A DNA stretch of 64,000 bases from Agrococcus jejuensis (GTDB taxonomy: Bacteria > Actinomycetota > Actinomycetes > Actinomycetales > Microbacteriaceae), in NCBI RefSeq assembly GCF_900099705.1, contig NZ_LT629695.1, positions 3,286,001 through 3,350,000 on the forward strand. The letters are read 5' to 3'. Within the stretch, counting starts at the first letter, position 1. Each line of letters begins with the position of its first letter. The position numbers were made by a program, and so were the translations under genes. The notes beneath the pieces were generated by a model. The model was given only the letters and a program-made list of their open reading frames with translations. It searched no databases and was not told the origin of the DNA. Below are positions 9,404 to 18,032 of this stretch, piece by piece.

Positions 9404-10009
9404 TCAGAGCTCGTCGAGCAGCGCCCGCATCTCGTCGATCTCGGCCTGCTGCGTCGCGACGATCGACTCGGCGAGCGCCAGGGCGTCGGGGTCGCTGCCG
9501 TCGGCGAGCTGCTGCTCGGCCATCGTCACGGCGCCCTCGTGGTGGGCGATCATGCCCTCGAGGAACAGGCGCGACGCCTCGGCGCCATCGGCGGCCTCGA
9601 GGTCGGCGAGCTCGTCGTCGCTCAGCATGCCGTCGTCGCCGTGCTGCATCCCCGCGTGGGCATCGGCATCCTCGCCCCACGCCGCGAGCCAGCCCTCCAT
9701 CGTCGCGATCTCGGGCGCCTGCGCGTCGCGGATGCGCGTCGCGAGGTCGGCGACGCGCGCGTCGAGGTCGGGCTTCGCGAGCACGATGTCGGCCATCTCG
9801 ACCGCCTGCTCGTGGTGCGGGATCATCATCGCCGCGAACATGACGTCGGCGGGTGACGCGCCCGACGACGACTCGACGCTCGGCTGGGCGCCCGGGTCGG
9901 CGCCGTGACCGTCGTGGCTCGAGCCGGCGTCGGTCGCTGCGCACCCGGCGAGCGCGACGGCGGCGGCGGCGGCGAGGACGGCGGACGTGGATGCGATGCG
10001 ACGACGCAT
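9404..10009 (-). CDS. DUF305 lipoprotein, copper-linked
   Basis: 201 aa with a lipoprotein signal (MRRRIAS... LAGC lipobox near residue 20) followed by a DUF305 (ferritin-like four-helix) domain. Two paired motifs are visible: MMIPHHEQAVEMA and GMIAHHEGAVTMAEQQL, whose His/Met residues are typical metal ligands. It lies 23 nt downstream of the copper ATPase gene with its own GAAGGAG site, so the two are probably one operon. By context it likely handles copper at the cell surface; no enzymatic role is established. Confidence 0.88.
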   Translation of the reverse strand: MRRRIASTSAVLAAAAAVALAGCAATDAGSSHDGHGADPGAQPSVESSSGASPADVMFAAMMIPHHEQAVEMADIVLAKPDLDARVADLATRIRDAQAPEIATMEGWLAAWGEDADAHAGMQHGDDGMLSDDELADLEAADGAEASRLFLEGMIAHHEGAVTMAEQQLADGSDPDALALAESIVATQQAEIDEMRALLDEL

Positions 10010-10032
10010 GATGCTCCTTCGGTGGGGTCGGC

Positions 10033-12117
10033 TCAGCGCGCGCCGAGCACGGCGGCGACGCTGCGGTCGGGGCGCAGGTCGAGCCTGCGCAGCAGCTGGG
10101 CGTTGGCGGCGACGACGAGCGTCGACAGGGACATGAGGATGGCGCCGACCGACATGGGCAGCACGAAGCCGATCGGGGCGAGCACGCCGGCGGCGAGCGG
10201 CACCGACAGCAGGTTGTAGCCGGCCGCCCACCACAGGTTCTGGCGCATCTTCGCGTATCCGGCGCGCGAGAGCTCGACGACCGAGACGACGGAGCGCGGG
10301 TCGGAGCCGGCCAGGATCACGCCCGCCGAGGCGATCGCGACGTCGGTGCCCGCGCCGATCGCGATGCCGACGTCGGCGCGGGCGAGCGCGGGGGCGTCGT
10401 TGACGCCGTCGCCGACCATGGCCACCGTGCGGCCCTCCGCCTGCAGCCGCGCGATCTCGTCGGCCTTGTCCTCGGGGCGCACGCCGGCGACGAAGCGGTC
10501 GATGTCGAGCGTGCCTGCGACGCTGTGCGCGACGGGCTCGGCGTCGCCCGTGAGCATGACGACCTCGATGCCCAGCGCGTGCAGCGCCCGCACGGCATCA
10601 GCCGACTCCGGGCGGACCTCGTCGGCGAGCCGCAGCGCGCCGATCACGGCGTCGTCGCGCACGACGTGCAGCACGGTCGAGCCCTCGGATGCCCAGGCAT
10701 CCGCCTGCGCGACGGGCTCGAGGCCTCGCTCGGCGAGCATCCGGGGGCCGCCGACGTGGATGCGCGCACCCCCGACGGTCGCGGCGACGCCGACGGCGGG
10801 CGAGGAGGTGGCGTCGGTCGCAGTCTCGTGCGCGAGGCCGCGCTCGTCGGCGGCGCGCACGATGGCGCGGGCGAGCGGATGCTCGCTGTCGGCCTCCGCG
10901 GCGGCGGCGAGCGCGAGCACGGCGTCGTCGTCGAGGTCGCCGGACGCGGCGACGTCGAGCACGGCGGGCTCGCCGCGCGTGAGGGTGCCGGTCTTGTCGA
11001 GCACGACGACGTCGACGACGCGCATCCGCTCGAGCGCGAGGCGATCCTGCACGAGCACGCCGCCGCGCGCGGCGCGCTCGGTCGAGATCGCGACGACGAG
11101 CGGGATCGCGAGGCCGAGCGCGTGCGGGCACGCGATGACGAGCACCGTGACCGTGCGCACGACGGCGTCCTCGGGCGTGCCCAGCACGAGCCACGCGACG
11201 GCAGTGATGGCGGCGGCGCCGAGCGCGAACCAGAACAGCAGCGCCGCGGCGCGGTCGGCGATGCGCTGCGCCCGCGACGTCGACGCCTGCGCGTCGGCCA
11301 CGAGCCTGCGGATGCCGGCGAGCGCCGTGTCGTCGCCCGTCGCCGCGACGCGGACGCGCAGGCTCGAGTCGGTCGCGACGGTGCCGGCCGTCACGAGCTC
11401 GCCGGCGGCCCGCTGCACGGTGCGGGACTCGCCCGTGACCATCGACTCGTCGATCGCCGCGGCGCCCTCGACGATGCGACCGTCGGCCGGGATCGCCGCG
11501 CCGGGGCGCACGAGCACGACGTCGCCGACGCGCAGGTCGACGGGTGCCACGTGCTCGATGCCCGCGTCGGTGATGCGCTCGGCCGAGTCGGGCAGCAGCG
11601 CCGCGAGCGCGTCGAGCGCCGAGGTCGTGCGCGCGAGCGACCGCATCTCGATCCAGTGGCCGAGCAGCATGATGACGACGAGCAGCGCGAGCTCCCACCA
11701 GAAGTCGAGATGGTGCGGCGCGAGACCCAGCGTCGCCGCCCACGACGCGACGAACGCGACCGTGATCGCGAGCGCGACGAGCAGCATCATGCCGGGCTGC
11801 CGCGAGCGGACCTCGTCGACGGCGCCGCGCAGGAACGGCCAGCCGCCCCATGCGAAGAGCACGGTGCCGAGGATGGGGGAGACCCATGCGAGCAGGGGTG
11901 CCTCGGGGATGACGTAGCCGAGGATCGAGGCGAACATGCCCGACAGCGCGACCGTCGGCACCGCGAGCACGAGCGCGAGCCAGAAGCGCGAGCGGAACTG
12001 CGCGACGTGGTCACCGTGGCCCGTGTGCCCCGCATGGCCGGCGTGCGCGTCGTGATCGGCGTGCGCATCGTGGTGCGCGTGCTGGTGCTCGGCGTGCTGC
12101 TGCGTGTCGTGGTCCAT
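10033..12117 (-). CDS. CopB-type copper/silver-translocating P1B ATPase
   Basis: A 694-residue P-type ATPase. The N-terminus is a His-rich metal-binding tail (residues 1-37: [20 protein letters not shown] and onward) rather than a CxxC heavy-metal domain. The membrane metal site is C330-P-H, not CPC, which defines the CopB-like subgroup. The phosphorylated Asp is D374 (DKTGTLT), with TGES at about 228-231 and [10 protein letters not shown] near the C-terminus. It exports copper or silver. GGAGGAG precedes the ATG. Two CsoR-like operators lie immediately upstream, and a DUF305 lipoprotein follows. Confidence 0.94.
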   Translation of the reverse strand: MDHDTQQHAEHQHAHHDAHADHDAHAGHAGHTGHGDHVAQFRSRFWLALVLAVPTVALSGMFASILGYVIPEAPLLAWVSPILGTVLFAWGGWPFLRGAVDEVRSRQPGMMLLVALAITVAFVASWAATLGLAPHHLDFWWELALLVVIMLLGHWIEMRSLARTTSALDALAALLPDSAERITDAGIEHVAPVDLRVGDVVLVRPGAAIPADGRIVEGAAAIDESMVTGESRTVQRAAGELVTAGTVATDSSLRVRVAATGDDTALAGIRRLVADAQASTSRAQRIADRAAALLFWFALGAAAITAVAWLVLGTPEDAVVRTVTVLVIACPHALGLAIPLVVAISTERAARGGVLVQDRLALERMRVVDVVVLDKTGTLTRGEPAVLDVAASGDLDDDAVLALAAAAEADSEHPLARAIVRAADERGLAHETATDATSSPAVGVAATVGGARIHVGGPRMLAERGLEPVAQADAWASEGSTVLHVVRDDAVIGALRLADEVRPESADAVRALHALGIEVVMLTGDAEPVAHSVAGTLDIDRFVAGVRPEDKADEIARLQAEGRTVAMVGDGVNDAPALARADVGIAIGAGTDVAIASAGVILAGSDPRSVVSVVELSRAGYAKMRQNLWWAAGYNLLSVPLAAGVLAPIGFVLPMSVGAILMSLSTLVVAANAQLLRRLDLRPDRSVAAVLGAR

Positions 12118-12130
12118 GACTCCTCCGTCG

Positions 12131-12177
12131 ATACCCCACTGGGGTATCTCGCGGACGACGATACCCCTCTGGGGTAT
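12131..12177. promoter_or_regulatory. Tandem CsoR-like copper operators upstream of the Cu-ATPase
   Basis: Two 17-bp palindromes, ATACCCC-ACT-GGGGTAT at 12131-12147 and ATACCCC-TCT-GGGGTAT at 12161-12177, start 30 bp apart, close to three helical turns. The arms match the CsoR-type copper-repressor site (ATACCCC...GGGGTAT). A possible -10 for the ATPase (TATCGT on the - strand, 12158-12163) overlaps the distal site. No csoR gene is in the window. Function is inferred from family knowledge. Confidence 0.8.
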
Positions 12178-12443
12178 CGAGGTCAACGCCGTCGATGCAT
12201 CGCCGGGACGCCCCCGACGCGCCGTGGGGTGGCAAGGATGCTGCCGTCGCGACGCTCGCAGCGGCATGCGAAGCGCGATCCTGCATCCACAGGGAAAGAA
12301 CTCGTGAACTTTCTCCCTCGCGCTCCCGTCGAGACGGTGCATGCGGGCGCATCCTGAGAGGACGAGCCGGTGACCATCGGCTCGTGCGACCGCCGCAGCG
12401 ATCCCCATCCGGATCGCGATCGGCAGCACGAGGGGAGCGACCC

Positions 12444-12548
12444 ATGGCAGACCGCGACCGCGACAGCGACACGCAGGCAGGGTGGCCCGACGAGCCTGTG
12501 GAGGCGCCGTTCGGCCAGTGGCTCGGCCTCATCAACCACGGCGACTGA
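12444..12548 (+). CDS. Possible 34-residue small protein
   Basis: ATG 12444 to TGA 12548 encodes 34 residues, beginning MADRDRDSDTQAGW and ending FGQWLGLINHGD: a charged N-terminus and a short amphipathic tail. A GAGGGGAGC ribosome-site-like stretch lies 6-14 nt upstream. No family is recognised. The preceding 260 nt (12178-12443) contain no other convincing gene, only an imperfect AT-richer inverted repeat near 12291-12318. It may be a genuine microprotein or chance. Confidence 0.35.
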   Translation: MADRDRDSDTQAGWPDEPVEAPFGQWLGLINHGD

Positions 12549-12569
12549 CGCCCGCGGTCGTCGGCCGCG

Positions 12570-12869
12570 TCAGTGGTCGACGAGCTCGACGACGACGCCG
12601 CGCACGAGCGCGTCGAGCGTCAGTCCCTCGGCGTCGCGCACCGCGCGCTTGACGGGCAGCACGTACGTGCCGTCGGCGCCGGGGAAGATCGACGTGCGGA
12701 ACCTGGATGCGCCGATGCGCGCATCCACGCGCACCGATCCGAACCCTCCCGTGAGCGAGCCGACGACCTCGCGGATCTCGCGGCCGGCCTCCGCCGGCAG
12801 GTCGACGAACGTCCACAGCTCCCGCCTGGCGGTCCAGCGGTAGAGCACGGCATCGAACTGGTAGCGCAC
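12570..12869 (-). CDS. DUF1905 domain protein
   Basis: A 99-residue DUF1905 protein with a GTG start at 12867-12869. Visible family features are FDAVLYRWTARRELWTFVDLP, then FGSVRVDARIGASRFRTSIFP, then TYVLPVKRAVRDAEGLTLDA. It is a paralogue of the 9101 protein, with the same strand layout and similar length, but divergent in sequence. Role unknown. It lies 18 nt downstream of the nitronate monooxygenase-like gene on the same strand, so the two may be co-transcribed. Confidence 0.82.
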   Translation of the reverse strand: MRYQFDAVLYRWTARRELWTFVDLPAEAGREIREVVGSLTGGFGSVRVDARIGASRFRTSIFPGADGTYVLPVKRAVRDAEGLTLDALVRGVVVELVDH

Positions 12870-12887
12870 CGTCAGGCATCCATCCGT

Positions 12888-13910
12888 TCAGGGCTCCAGG
12901 TCGTCGAGGATGTCGGCGATCGGCGCGTCGCGACCCGCGCGCCAGGCCTCGCCCGCCCAGAGGTGCACGAGCGACGCATCGCCGGATGCTGCGGCCGCGG
13001 CACGCATCGGCCGCGTGAGGTGGTGCAGCGCCGGGTAGCCCGATGGCGCGTCGCGGTGCGCCTCGACGAACGGGGTCACGAGCGCGCGGGCCGGGCGCCC
13101 GGTGAACGCTCGCGTGAGCTCCGTCCGGTCGAAGGAGGCATCGGCGAGCGCTGCGCGATGCGTCGCCGACGTGCCGGCCTCCGTCGCTCGCAGCGCGAGC
13201 GTGCCGATCGCGACGGCATCGGCGCCCGCATCGATCACGCGCCGCACGTCGTCGCGCGACGCGACGCCGCCCGCGGCGACGATCGGCAGGGGCGTCGCGG
13301 CACGCACGCCTGCGACGAGCGTCGGCAGCGGCACGTCGGCAGGCAGCGCGTCGCGCGTCCAGATGCCCGAGTGACCGCCGGCGGCCGACGCCTGCACCGT
13401 CAGCGCATCCACACCCGCGTTCGCCGCGGCGAGCGCCTCGTCCTCCGAGGTCACGGTCTGCAGCGTGAGGATGCCCGCGGCGCGCAGACGCGCGAGCACG
13501 GCGTCGTCGGGCAGGCCGAACGTCAGGCTCACGACGGGCACGCGAGCCTCGACCACGACGTCGACCTTGGCCTCCCAGTCGTCGTCGTCCTCGACCAGCG
13601 GCGGCACGGCTGCATCGGGCACGACTCGGGCCACGTCGGCGGCGATCGCCCGCCCGTACGCCTCGTAGTCGGACGGCGCGATGCGGTGCAGGTTCGGCAC
13701 GAAGAGGTTGACGCCGAAGCGCGACGCGCCGAGAGCGCGCGTCTCGGCGATCCGCGCCCGCAGCGCCTCCGCCGTCAGATAGCCGGCGGCGAGCTGCGCG
13801 AACGCACCGTGCGCCTCGACTGCGGCGACGAGCGCGGGCGTCGTCGCGCCGCCCGCCATCGGTGCGACGGCGACGACGCGGGCGTGCTGCAGCGCGAGAG
13901 GGAGCATCAT
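12888..13910 (-). CDS. Nitronate monooxygenase (2-nitropropane dioxygenase family)
   Basis: A 340-residue FMN-dependent TIM-barrel enzyme. The N-terminus VVAVAPMAGGATTPALVAAV is the flavin-binding opening of the family. Later motifs are FGVNLFVPN, VQASAAGGHSGIW (phosphate/flavin loop with the catalytic His region), PIVAAGGVASRDDV and AGADAVAIGTLALRATEA. It probably oxidises propionate 3-nitronate or related alkyl nitronates, a detoxification role. The start is one of two adjacent ATG codons (13908 or 13905). Confidence 0.9.
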   Translation of the reverse strand: MMLPLALQHARVVAVAPMAGGATTPALVAAVEAHGAFAQLAAGYLTAEALRARIAETRALGASRFGVNLFVPNLHRIAPSDYEAYGRAIAADVARVVPDAAVPPLVEDDDDWEAKVDVVVEARVPVVSLTFGLPDDAVLARLRAAGILTLQTVTSEDEALAAANAGVDALTVQASAAGGHSGIWTRDALPADVPLPTLVAGVRAATPLPIVAAGGVASRDDVRRVIDAGADAVAIGTLALRATEAGTSATHRAALADASFDRTELTRAFTGRPARALVTPFVEAHRDAPSGYPALHHLTRPMRAAAAASGDASLVHLWAGEAWRAGRDAPIADILDDLEP

Positions 13911-13935
13911 GCATCCATCCTCGCGCGCGGCACCG

Positions 13936-15189
13936 TCAGTCGACGACCGCCGCGCTCGCCGCCGCGACGAGCCGCAGGTTGTGCGGCAGCGCTCCGTCGA
14001 AGCCCGGCGTCGACATCGTGAGGATCACGGTGTCGGCGCGCGGGTTCACGACGAACTTCGTCGAGAAGAAGCCCTGCCACGAGTACGCCCCCGGCCCGCC
14101 GAGGTAGTGCTGCGAGCCGGCGGGCGCGTTCTCGCCCTCCTGCACGTCGACCATGTAGCCCCAGCGGTTCTGGGTGAGCTGCCAGTTCGTGAGGTCGCCG
14201 ATCTGGTTCGTCGTCATGAGGCGCACGGCGGCTGGGGAGAGCACGCGCACGCCGTCGAGCTCGCCCATGTTCAGCAGCATCTGCGCGAATCGCAGGTAGT
14301 CGCCCGTCGTCCCGTGCAGGCCGCCAGCACCCATCGTGAGCGTGCGGTGCTCGCTGAACGAGTACTCGGGGCCGAGCATGCCGGCGCCGAGCGGCGCATC
14401 CTCGAGCTGCCGCTCGTCGCGGCCCGCCCAGTAGACGGCCGCGATGCGGTGCTGCTCGGACTCCGGCACGAAGAACCACGTCTCGTCCATGCCGAGCGGC
14501 TCGAGCACGTTGCGTCGCTGGTAGGTGTCGAAGTCGAGCCCCGAGACGACCTCGACGAGTCGGCAGAGCACGTTCACCGAGTTGTTGGAGTAGTCGAACA
14601 TCGTGCCGGGCTGCGCGATGAGCGGCACGGTCGCGAGCCGCTGCACGACCTCCTCGAGCGTCGTCGCCGGCGTCTCGAACGTGTCGACGACGCCCGCATC
14701 CTTGAGCAGCTGCGGCACGACGCCGTAGACCGACGGCTCGAACATGCGATGCCACCACGTGTTGGTGTAGCCGGCCGTCATCGTGAGCAGGTGGTGCACC
14801 GTGATGGGGCGCTCGGCCGATGCGAGGCGCGTGACGTTCCAGTCCTCGACGACCGCGACGCGCGGGTCGGCCAGCTCGGGCAGCCACTGCGCGACGGGGT
14901 CGTGGAGGCCGAGGAGGCCGCGCTCCCAGAGCTGCAGCACGCAGGCGGCGGCGACGGTCTTCGACATCGACGCGAAGCGGAAGATCGCCTCGGTCGTCAT
15001 CGGCACGCCCTCGTCGGCCTTGCCGAACGCCTCGGCGTACGCGACCTTGCCGTGACGCGCGACGGCCATGACGGAGCCCTGGTACGCGTTCGCGGCGAGG
15101 TTCGCGCGCTGCAGCGAGCCGAGATGCTCGAGATGCCTGCCGGACATGCCGACGTCCGCTGGATCGACCTGCTGCTGGAGCGTGCTCAT
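13936..15189 (-). CDS. Serine hydrolase of the beta-lactamase/class C family
   Basis: 417 aa. The nucleophile motif is S-x-x-K in FRFASMSKTVAAACVLQLWE, with the Tyr motif YSN in MFDYSNNSVNVL. The layout is that of EstB/AmpC-like esterases and D-Ala peptidase homologues. No signal peptide is apparent, so a cytoplasmic esterase-type role is likelier than antibiotic resistance. The ATG at 15187-15189 is chosen for its GAGGAGG site; an upstream ATG adds six residues only. Substrate unknown. Confidence 0.87.
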   Translation of the reverse strand: MSTLQQQVDPADVGMSGRHLEHLGSLQRANLAANAYQGSVMAVARHGKVAYAEAFGKADEGVPMTTEAIFRFASMSKTVAAACVLQLWERGLLGLHDPVAQWLPELADPRVAVVEDWNVTRLASAERPITVHHLLTMTAGYTNTWWHRMFEPSVYGVVPQLLKDAGVVDTFETPATTLEEVVQRLATVPLIAQPGTMFDYSNNSVNVLCRLVEVVSGLDFDTYQRRNVLEPLGMDETWFFVPESEQHRIAAVYWAGRDERQLEDAPLGAGMLGPEYSFSEHRTLTMGAGGLHGTTGDYLRFAQMLLNMGELDGVRVLSPAAVRLMTTNQIGDLTNWQLTQNRWGYMVDVQEGENAPAGSQHYLGGPGAYSWQGFFSTKFVVNPRADTVILTMSTPGFDGALPHNLRLVAAASAAVVD

Positions 15190-15255
15190 CCGTTGCCTCC
15201 TCGCCACGGTGCGTGGCCGCAGCCTAGCCCTGGGGGCTGGGGACGCGAGGCTCGA

Positions 15256-15576
15256 TCAGTCGTGCATCTCGAAGACGTAGTAGTGATGGCCGGGCGCCTC
15301 GATCTGCGCGACCTTGCCGCGCGGGACGTCCGAGATGCGCGACGCCGTCGCACCCTTCGCCGCGATCCAGGCATCCACGTCGTCGACGAGGTACATCGGA
15401 CCGGCGCCGCCCCAGCCGGGCACGTCGTCGAGCATGAGCTGCGGCTCGGCGCCGGGCATCTGGAACGCCACGGTGTGCTCGCCCTCGCGCCACGCCTCCT
15501 CCCAGCCGAGTGCCGCGTAGTGCGCGGTCGCAGCGGCGAGATCGGTGACGGGCTGGAAGAGGAACGACAGCTGCAT
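15256..15576 (-). CDS. VOC-family (glyoxalase-like) protein
   Basis: 106 aa with one vicinal-oxygen-chelate half: MQLSFLFQPVTDLAAATAHYAALGW at the N-terminus (beta-strand plus the AxxFY-like helix), a central VAFQMPGAEPQLMLDD strand pair, and a terminal APGHHYYVFEMHD. Such proteins bind metal and small hydrophobic or antibiotic-like ligands; no substrate can be assigned. It is on the same strand as the serine hydrolase but 66 nt upstream of it. Confidence 0.8.
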   Translation of the reverse strand: MQLSFLFQPVTDLAAATAHYAALGWEEAWREGEHTVAFQMPGAEPQLMLDDVPGWGGAGPMYLVDDVDAWIAAKGATASRISDVPRGKVAQIEAPGHHYYVFEMHD

Positions 15577-15700
15577 GGATGCTCCGGTTCGGGTGGTGGA
15601 AGGGGTCGGCTGATCCTATGGATGCGGTGACGCGGTGTCGCTCCGCGGCGAACGCCCATGCGCTGGATCGGGGGACGCTCGGACTGGGTAGCGTGCTGCC

Positions 15701-16093
15701 ATGACGATCGTGCGACAGGTGCAGGTGACGTTCGACTGCGCGGATCCCGTGCGCGTGGCGCGGTACTGGTGCGCGGCGCTCGGGTACGAGCTGCCTGCGT
15801 CGGTGTCGGAGGGCGACGGGTCGTGGGCGGTCGCCGAGGATCCGACGGGCTCGGGCCCGCGCCTCTACTTCCAGCGGGTGCCCGAGGGCAAGGTCGTGAA
15901 GAACCGCGTGCACCTCGACGTGCGCGCGGCGACGGGGCTCGTCGGCGAGGAGCGCGTCGCGGCGCTCGAGGCGGAATGCGCGCGGCTCGTCGAGGCGGGC
16001 GGCACGCGGCTGTGGCTGCTGCCGGCGAACGACGAGGACGAGTCGTGCCTCGTGATGCAGGACCCCGAGGGCAACGAGCACTGTCTGGACTGA
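15701..16093 (+). CDS. VOC-family glyoxalase-like protein (paralogue A)
   Basis: 130 aa. Family features are QVTFDCADPVRVARYWCAALGYE, then PRLYFQRVPEGKVVKNRVHLDVRA, and a terminal CLVMQDPEGNEHCLD. It closely resembles the protein at 44436-44897, which shares FQRVPEGK, KNRVHLD and VMQDPEGNE, so the two are paralogues. TAGCGT at 15689-15694 ends 6 nt before the ATG, suggesting a leaderless transcript. Substrate unknown. Confidence 0.85.
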   Translation: MTIVRQVQVTFDCADPVRVARYWCAALGYELPASVSEGDGSWAVAEDPTGSGPRLYFQRVPEGKVVKNRVHLDVRAATGLVGEERVAALEAECARLVEAGGTRLWLLPANDEDESCLVMQDPEGNEHCLD

Positions 16094-16133
16094 CGACGCG
16101 CCGAGGGGTCGACAGGCTCCAGCGCTCTCGCTA

Positions 16134-16155
16134 CTGTTCTGGTGTACACGAACAG
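16134..16155. promoter_or_regulatory. Candidate operator of the GntR/ABC operon
   Basis: CTGTTC at 16134-16139 is mirrored by GAACAG at 16150-16155, and the centre contains GTGTACAC, itself a palindrome. The 22-bp near-dyad overlaps a -10-like TACTGT at 16132-16137 just upstream of the GntR gene. Small YtrA-type GntR regulators usually autorepress through such a site. The structure is seen; the role is inferred. Confidence 0.6.
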
Positions 16156-16166
16156 ATGGAGTGAAG

Positions 16167-16541
16167 GTGCACGTCGTCCTGTCGACCGACTCGGCATCGC
16201 CGATCTACGAGCAGATCAAGGTGCAGATGCGCGCCGCGATCCTCTCGGGCGCGATCGCCGCCGGTGGCACGCTGCCGTCGCTGCGGCAGCTCGCCGCCGA
16301 CCTGCGCGTCAGCGTCGTCACGGTGACGCGGGCCTACAACGACCTCGTCGCCGAGGGCCTCGCCCGCAACGAGCACGGGCGCGGCTTCGTCGTGCTCGCG
16401 GTCGAGGCGGACGTCGCCCAGCAGGCGCTCGACGCCACGCTCGACGACCTGCTGCGACGCCTCGTCGTCGCGGCGGGCCACGCGGGCGTCGATCTGCCGG
16501 CACTCCATCGCCGACTCGACGACCAGTGGAGGAGCGAATGA
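16167..16541 (+). CDS. Small GntR-family (YtrA-type) regulator
   Basis: About 124 aa: an N-terminal winged helix (SPIYEQIKVQMRAAILSGAI, then LPSLRQLAADLRVSVVTVTRAYNDLVAEG) followed by a short C-terminal helix pair, as in the YtrA subgroup, which regulates neighbouring ABC exporters. GTG 16167 is preferred over GTG 16161 because GGAG at 16158-16161 is correctly spaced for it. Its ATGA junction with the ATPase gene and the palindrome overlapping its promoter suggest it represses its own operon. Ligand unknown. Confidence 0.88.
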   Translation: MHVVLSTDSASPIYEQIKVQMRAAILSGAIAAGGTLPSLRQLAADLRVSVVTVTRAYNDLVAEGLARNEHGRGFVVLAVEADVAQQALDATLDDLLRRLVVAAGHAGVDLPALHRRLDDQWRSE

Positions 16542-17389
16542 CCGAGCTGATCGCGCAGATCGACGACCTGCGCATCCACCGACCCCGATTCGAGCTCGAC
16601 GGGGTGAGCCTGCAGGTGCCGCGCGGCGCCGTCGTGGGGCTCGTCGGCCCCAACGGCGCCGGCAAGACCACGACCATCCGGGCGATGCTCGGGCTCGTCG
16701 CCGCGGACTCCGGCCGCATCCGCGTGGCAGGGCATGCCCCAGGCGATCCCGCGGGCCTCGCCCGCGTGGGCGTCGTGCTCGACCAGCCCGCCGCGGCGCC
16801 CGAGTGGCGCGTCGCCGCGCTCGGCAGGCGGCTCGCGCCATTCCACGCGCGCTGGGACCACGACCTCCTCGCACGCACCCTCGACCGACTGCGCGTGCCG
16901 ACGGGCGGGAGGGTCGGCGAGCTGTCGCGCGGCCAGGGTGTGAAGCTGTCGATGGCGCTCGCGCTCGCGCAGCAGCCCGAGCTGCTCGTGCTCGACGAGC
17001 CGTCGAGCGGTCTCGACCCGGCTGCGCGACGCGAGCTCGTCGACGTCATCCGCGAGTTCATGCTCGACGAGACGCACGGCGTGCTGCTGTCGACGCACAT
17101 CACGACCGACCTCGACGACCTCGCCGACGCGCTCGTCGTCATCGCCGACGGTCGCGTCGCCCACGCGGATGCGATGCCCGACGCCGTCGAGGCGTTCGCC
17201 ATGGCCCGCGGCGCGGGCGCGCCGCCGACCGAGCACGTGCTCGGCGTGCAGCGCGCCGGTGCGCAGTGGGCTGGGCTCATCCGCATCGACGACTCGGCGG
17301 CGTTCGGCCCCGACGTCGTCATCGACCCCGCGACGATCGACGACCTCGTCATCCACCTGGCGGGCGAGCGCGCGGAGGTGGCGGCATGA
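16538..17389 (+). CDS. ABC-2 type transporter, ATP-binding protein
   Basis: 283 aa with all nucleotide-binding motifs: Walker A GPNGAGKTTT (about 39-48), a signature loop LSRGQGVKLS in place of canonical LSGGQ, Walker B LLVLDEPSSGLD, and the H-loop STHITTDL. The N-terminus overlaps the GntR stop by four bases and its own stop overlaps the permease start, so the three genes are one operon. Likely an exporter of a drug, peptide or envelope-stress compound; the substrate cannot be told. Confidence 0.92.
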   Translation: MTELIAQIDDLRIHRPRFELDGVSLQVPRGAVVGLVGPNGAGKTTTIRAMLGLVAADSGRIRVAGHAPGDPAGLARVGVVLDQPAAAPEWRVAALGRRLAPFHARWDHDLLARTLDRLRVPTGGRVGELSRGQGVKLSMALALAQQPELLVLDEPSSGLDPAARRELVDVIREFMLDETHGVLLSTHITTDLDDLADALVVIADGRVAHADAMPDAVEAFAMARGAGAPPTEHVLGVQRAGAQWAGLIRIDDSAAFGPDVVIDPATIDDLVIHLAGERAEVAA

Positions 17390-18024
17390 TGATGCTCTCC
17401 TTCGCCCGCTTCGACCTGCGCTCGTGGCTGCCGCGCACGCAGACGCTGCTGCCGCTCGTGCTCGTCGCCGTCGCCGGCGTCGCGGTGCCCGTGTCGGGCA
17501 TGTCGATCGTCGCCGCAGCGCTCGTGACGTCGCTGCTCGCGTCGGTGCCGTTCCTCACCGACGAGCGAGCGCGGCTCGACACGCTCTACGGCGTGCTGCC
17601 GGTGTCGCGCGCGACGGTCGTCGCGGGGCGGGCGCTGGCGATCGTCGCCTACGGCGCCCTCGCGATGGCGGTCGGCGTCGTGGCGACGCTCGTCGTGCCG
17701 CTCGTGCGCGGCACCCAGCTCGACGCCGCGTGGGTGGTGACGTTCGTCGGCCTCGCCGCGGGCTTCGTCGGCGTGTCGCTGTGCATCCAGCTGCCCGTGC
17801 TCTTCGCGGTGGGCTACTCGCGCGGTCGGCTCGTCGCGTATGCGCCGGCGTTCGTCGTCGCGGGCCTCGCGTGGATCGCGCAGGCGCTCGGGCTCACGGG
17901 CGGCGTCGCCTCCGCACCCCAGCCCGTGCCCATCCTCCTCGGCGGGCTCGCCCTCGGTGCGCTCGGCATCGTCGTGGGCGCCGTGCTCGCGACGCGGGCG
18001 TATCGTGCGAGGGAGATCCGATAG
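17386..18024 (+). CDS. ABC-2 type transporter permease
   Basis: 212 aa, almost entirely hydrophobic, with about six membrane helices. The segment FLTDERARLDTLYGVLPVSRATVVAGR is the cytoplasmic loop typical of ABC-2 permeases of the ABC2_membrane_5 type (bacitracin/YtrC-like). The start overlaps the stop of the ATPase gene. It should pair with the 16538-17389 ATPase to form the transporter under the small GntR regulator. Confidence 0.87.
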   Translation: MMMLSFARFDLRSWLPRTQTLLPLVLVAVAGVAVPVSGMSIVAAALVTSLLASVPFLTDERARLDTLYGVLPVSRATVVAGRALAIVAYGALAMAVGVVATLVVPLVRGTQLDAAWVVTFVGLAAGFVGVSLCIQLPVLFAVGYSRGRLVAYAPAFVVAGLAWIAQALGLTGGVASAPQPVPILLGGLALGALGIVVGAVLATRAYRAREIR

Positions 18025-18032
18025 GAGCGGCC

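Noticed and set aside
12291..12318. Imperfect AT-richer inverted repeat as terminator or operator
   Set aside because: The arms need a 2-nt bulge and several mismatches, and no gene ends or starts nearby in the right place.
13936..15189. Beta-lactamase resistance gene
   Set aside because: SxxK and YSN motifs are shared by esterases and peptidases of this family; no export signal is seen.
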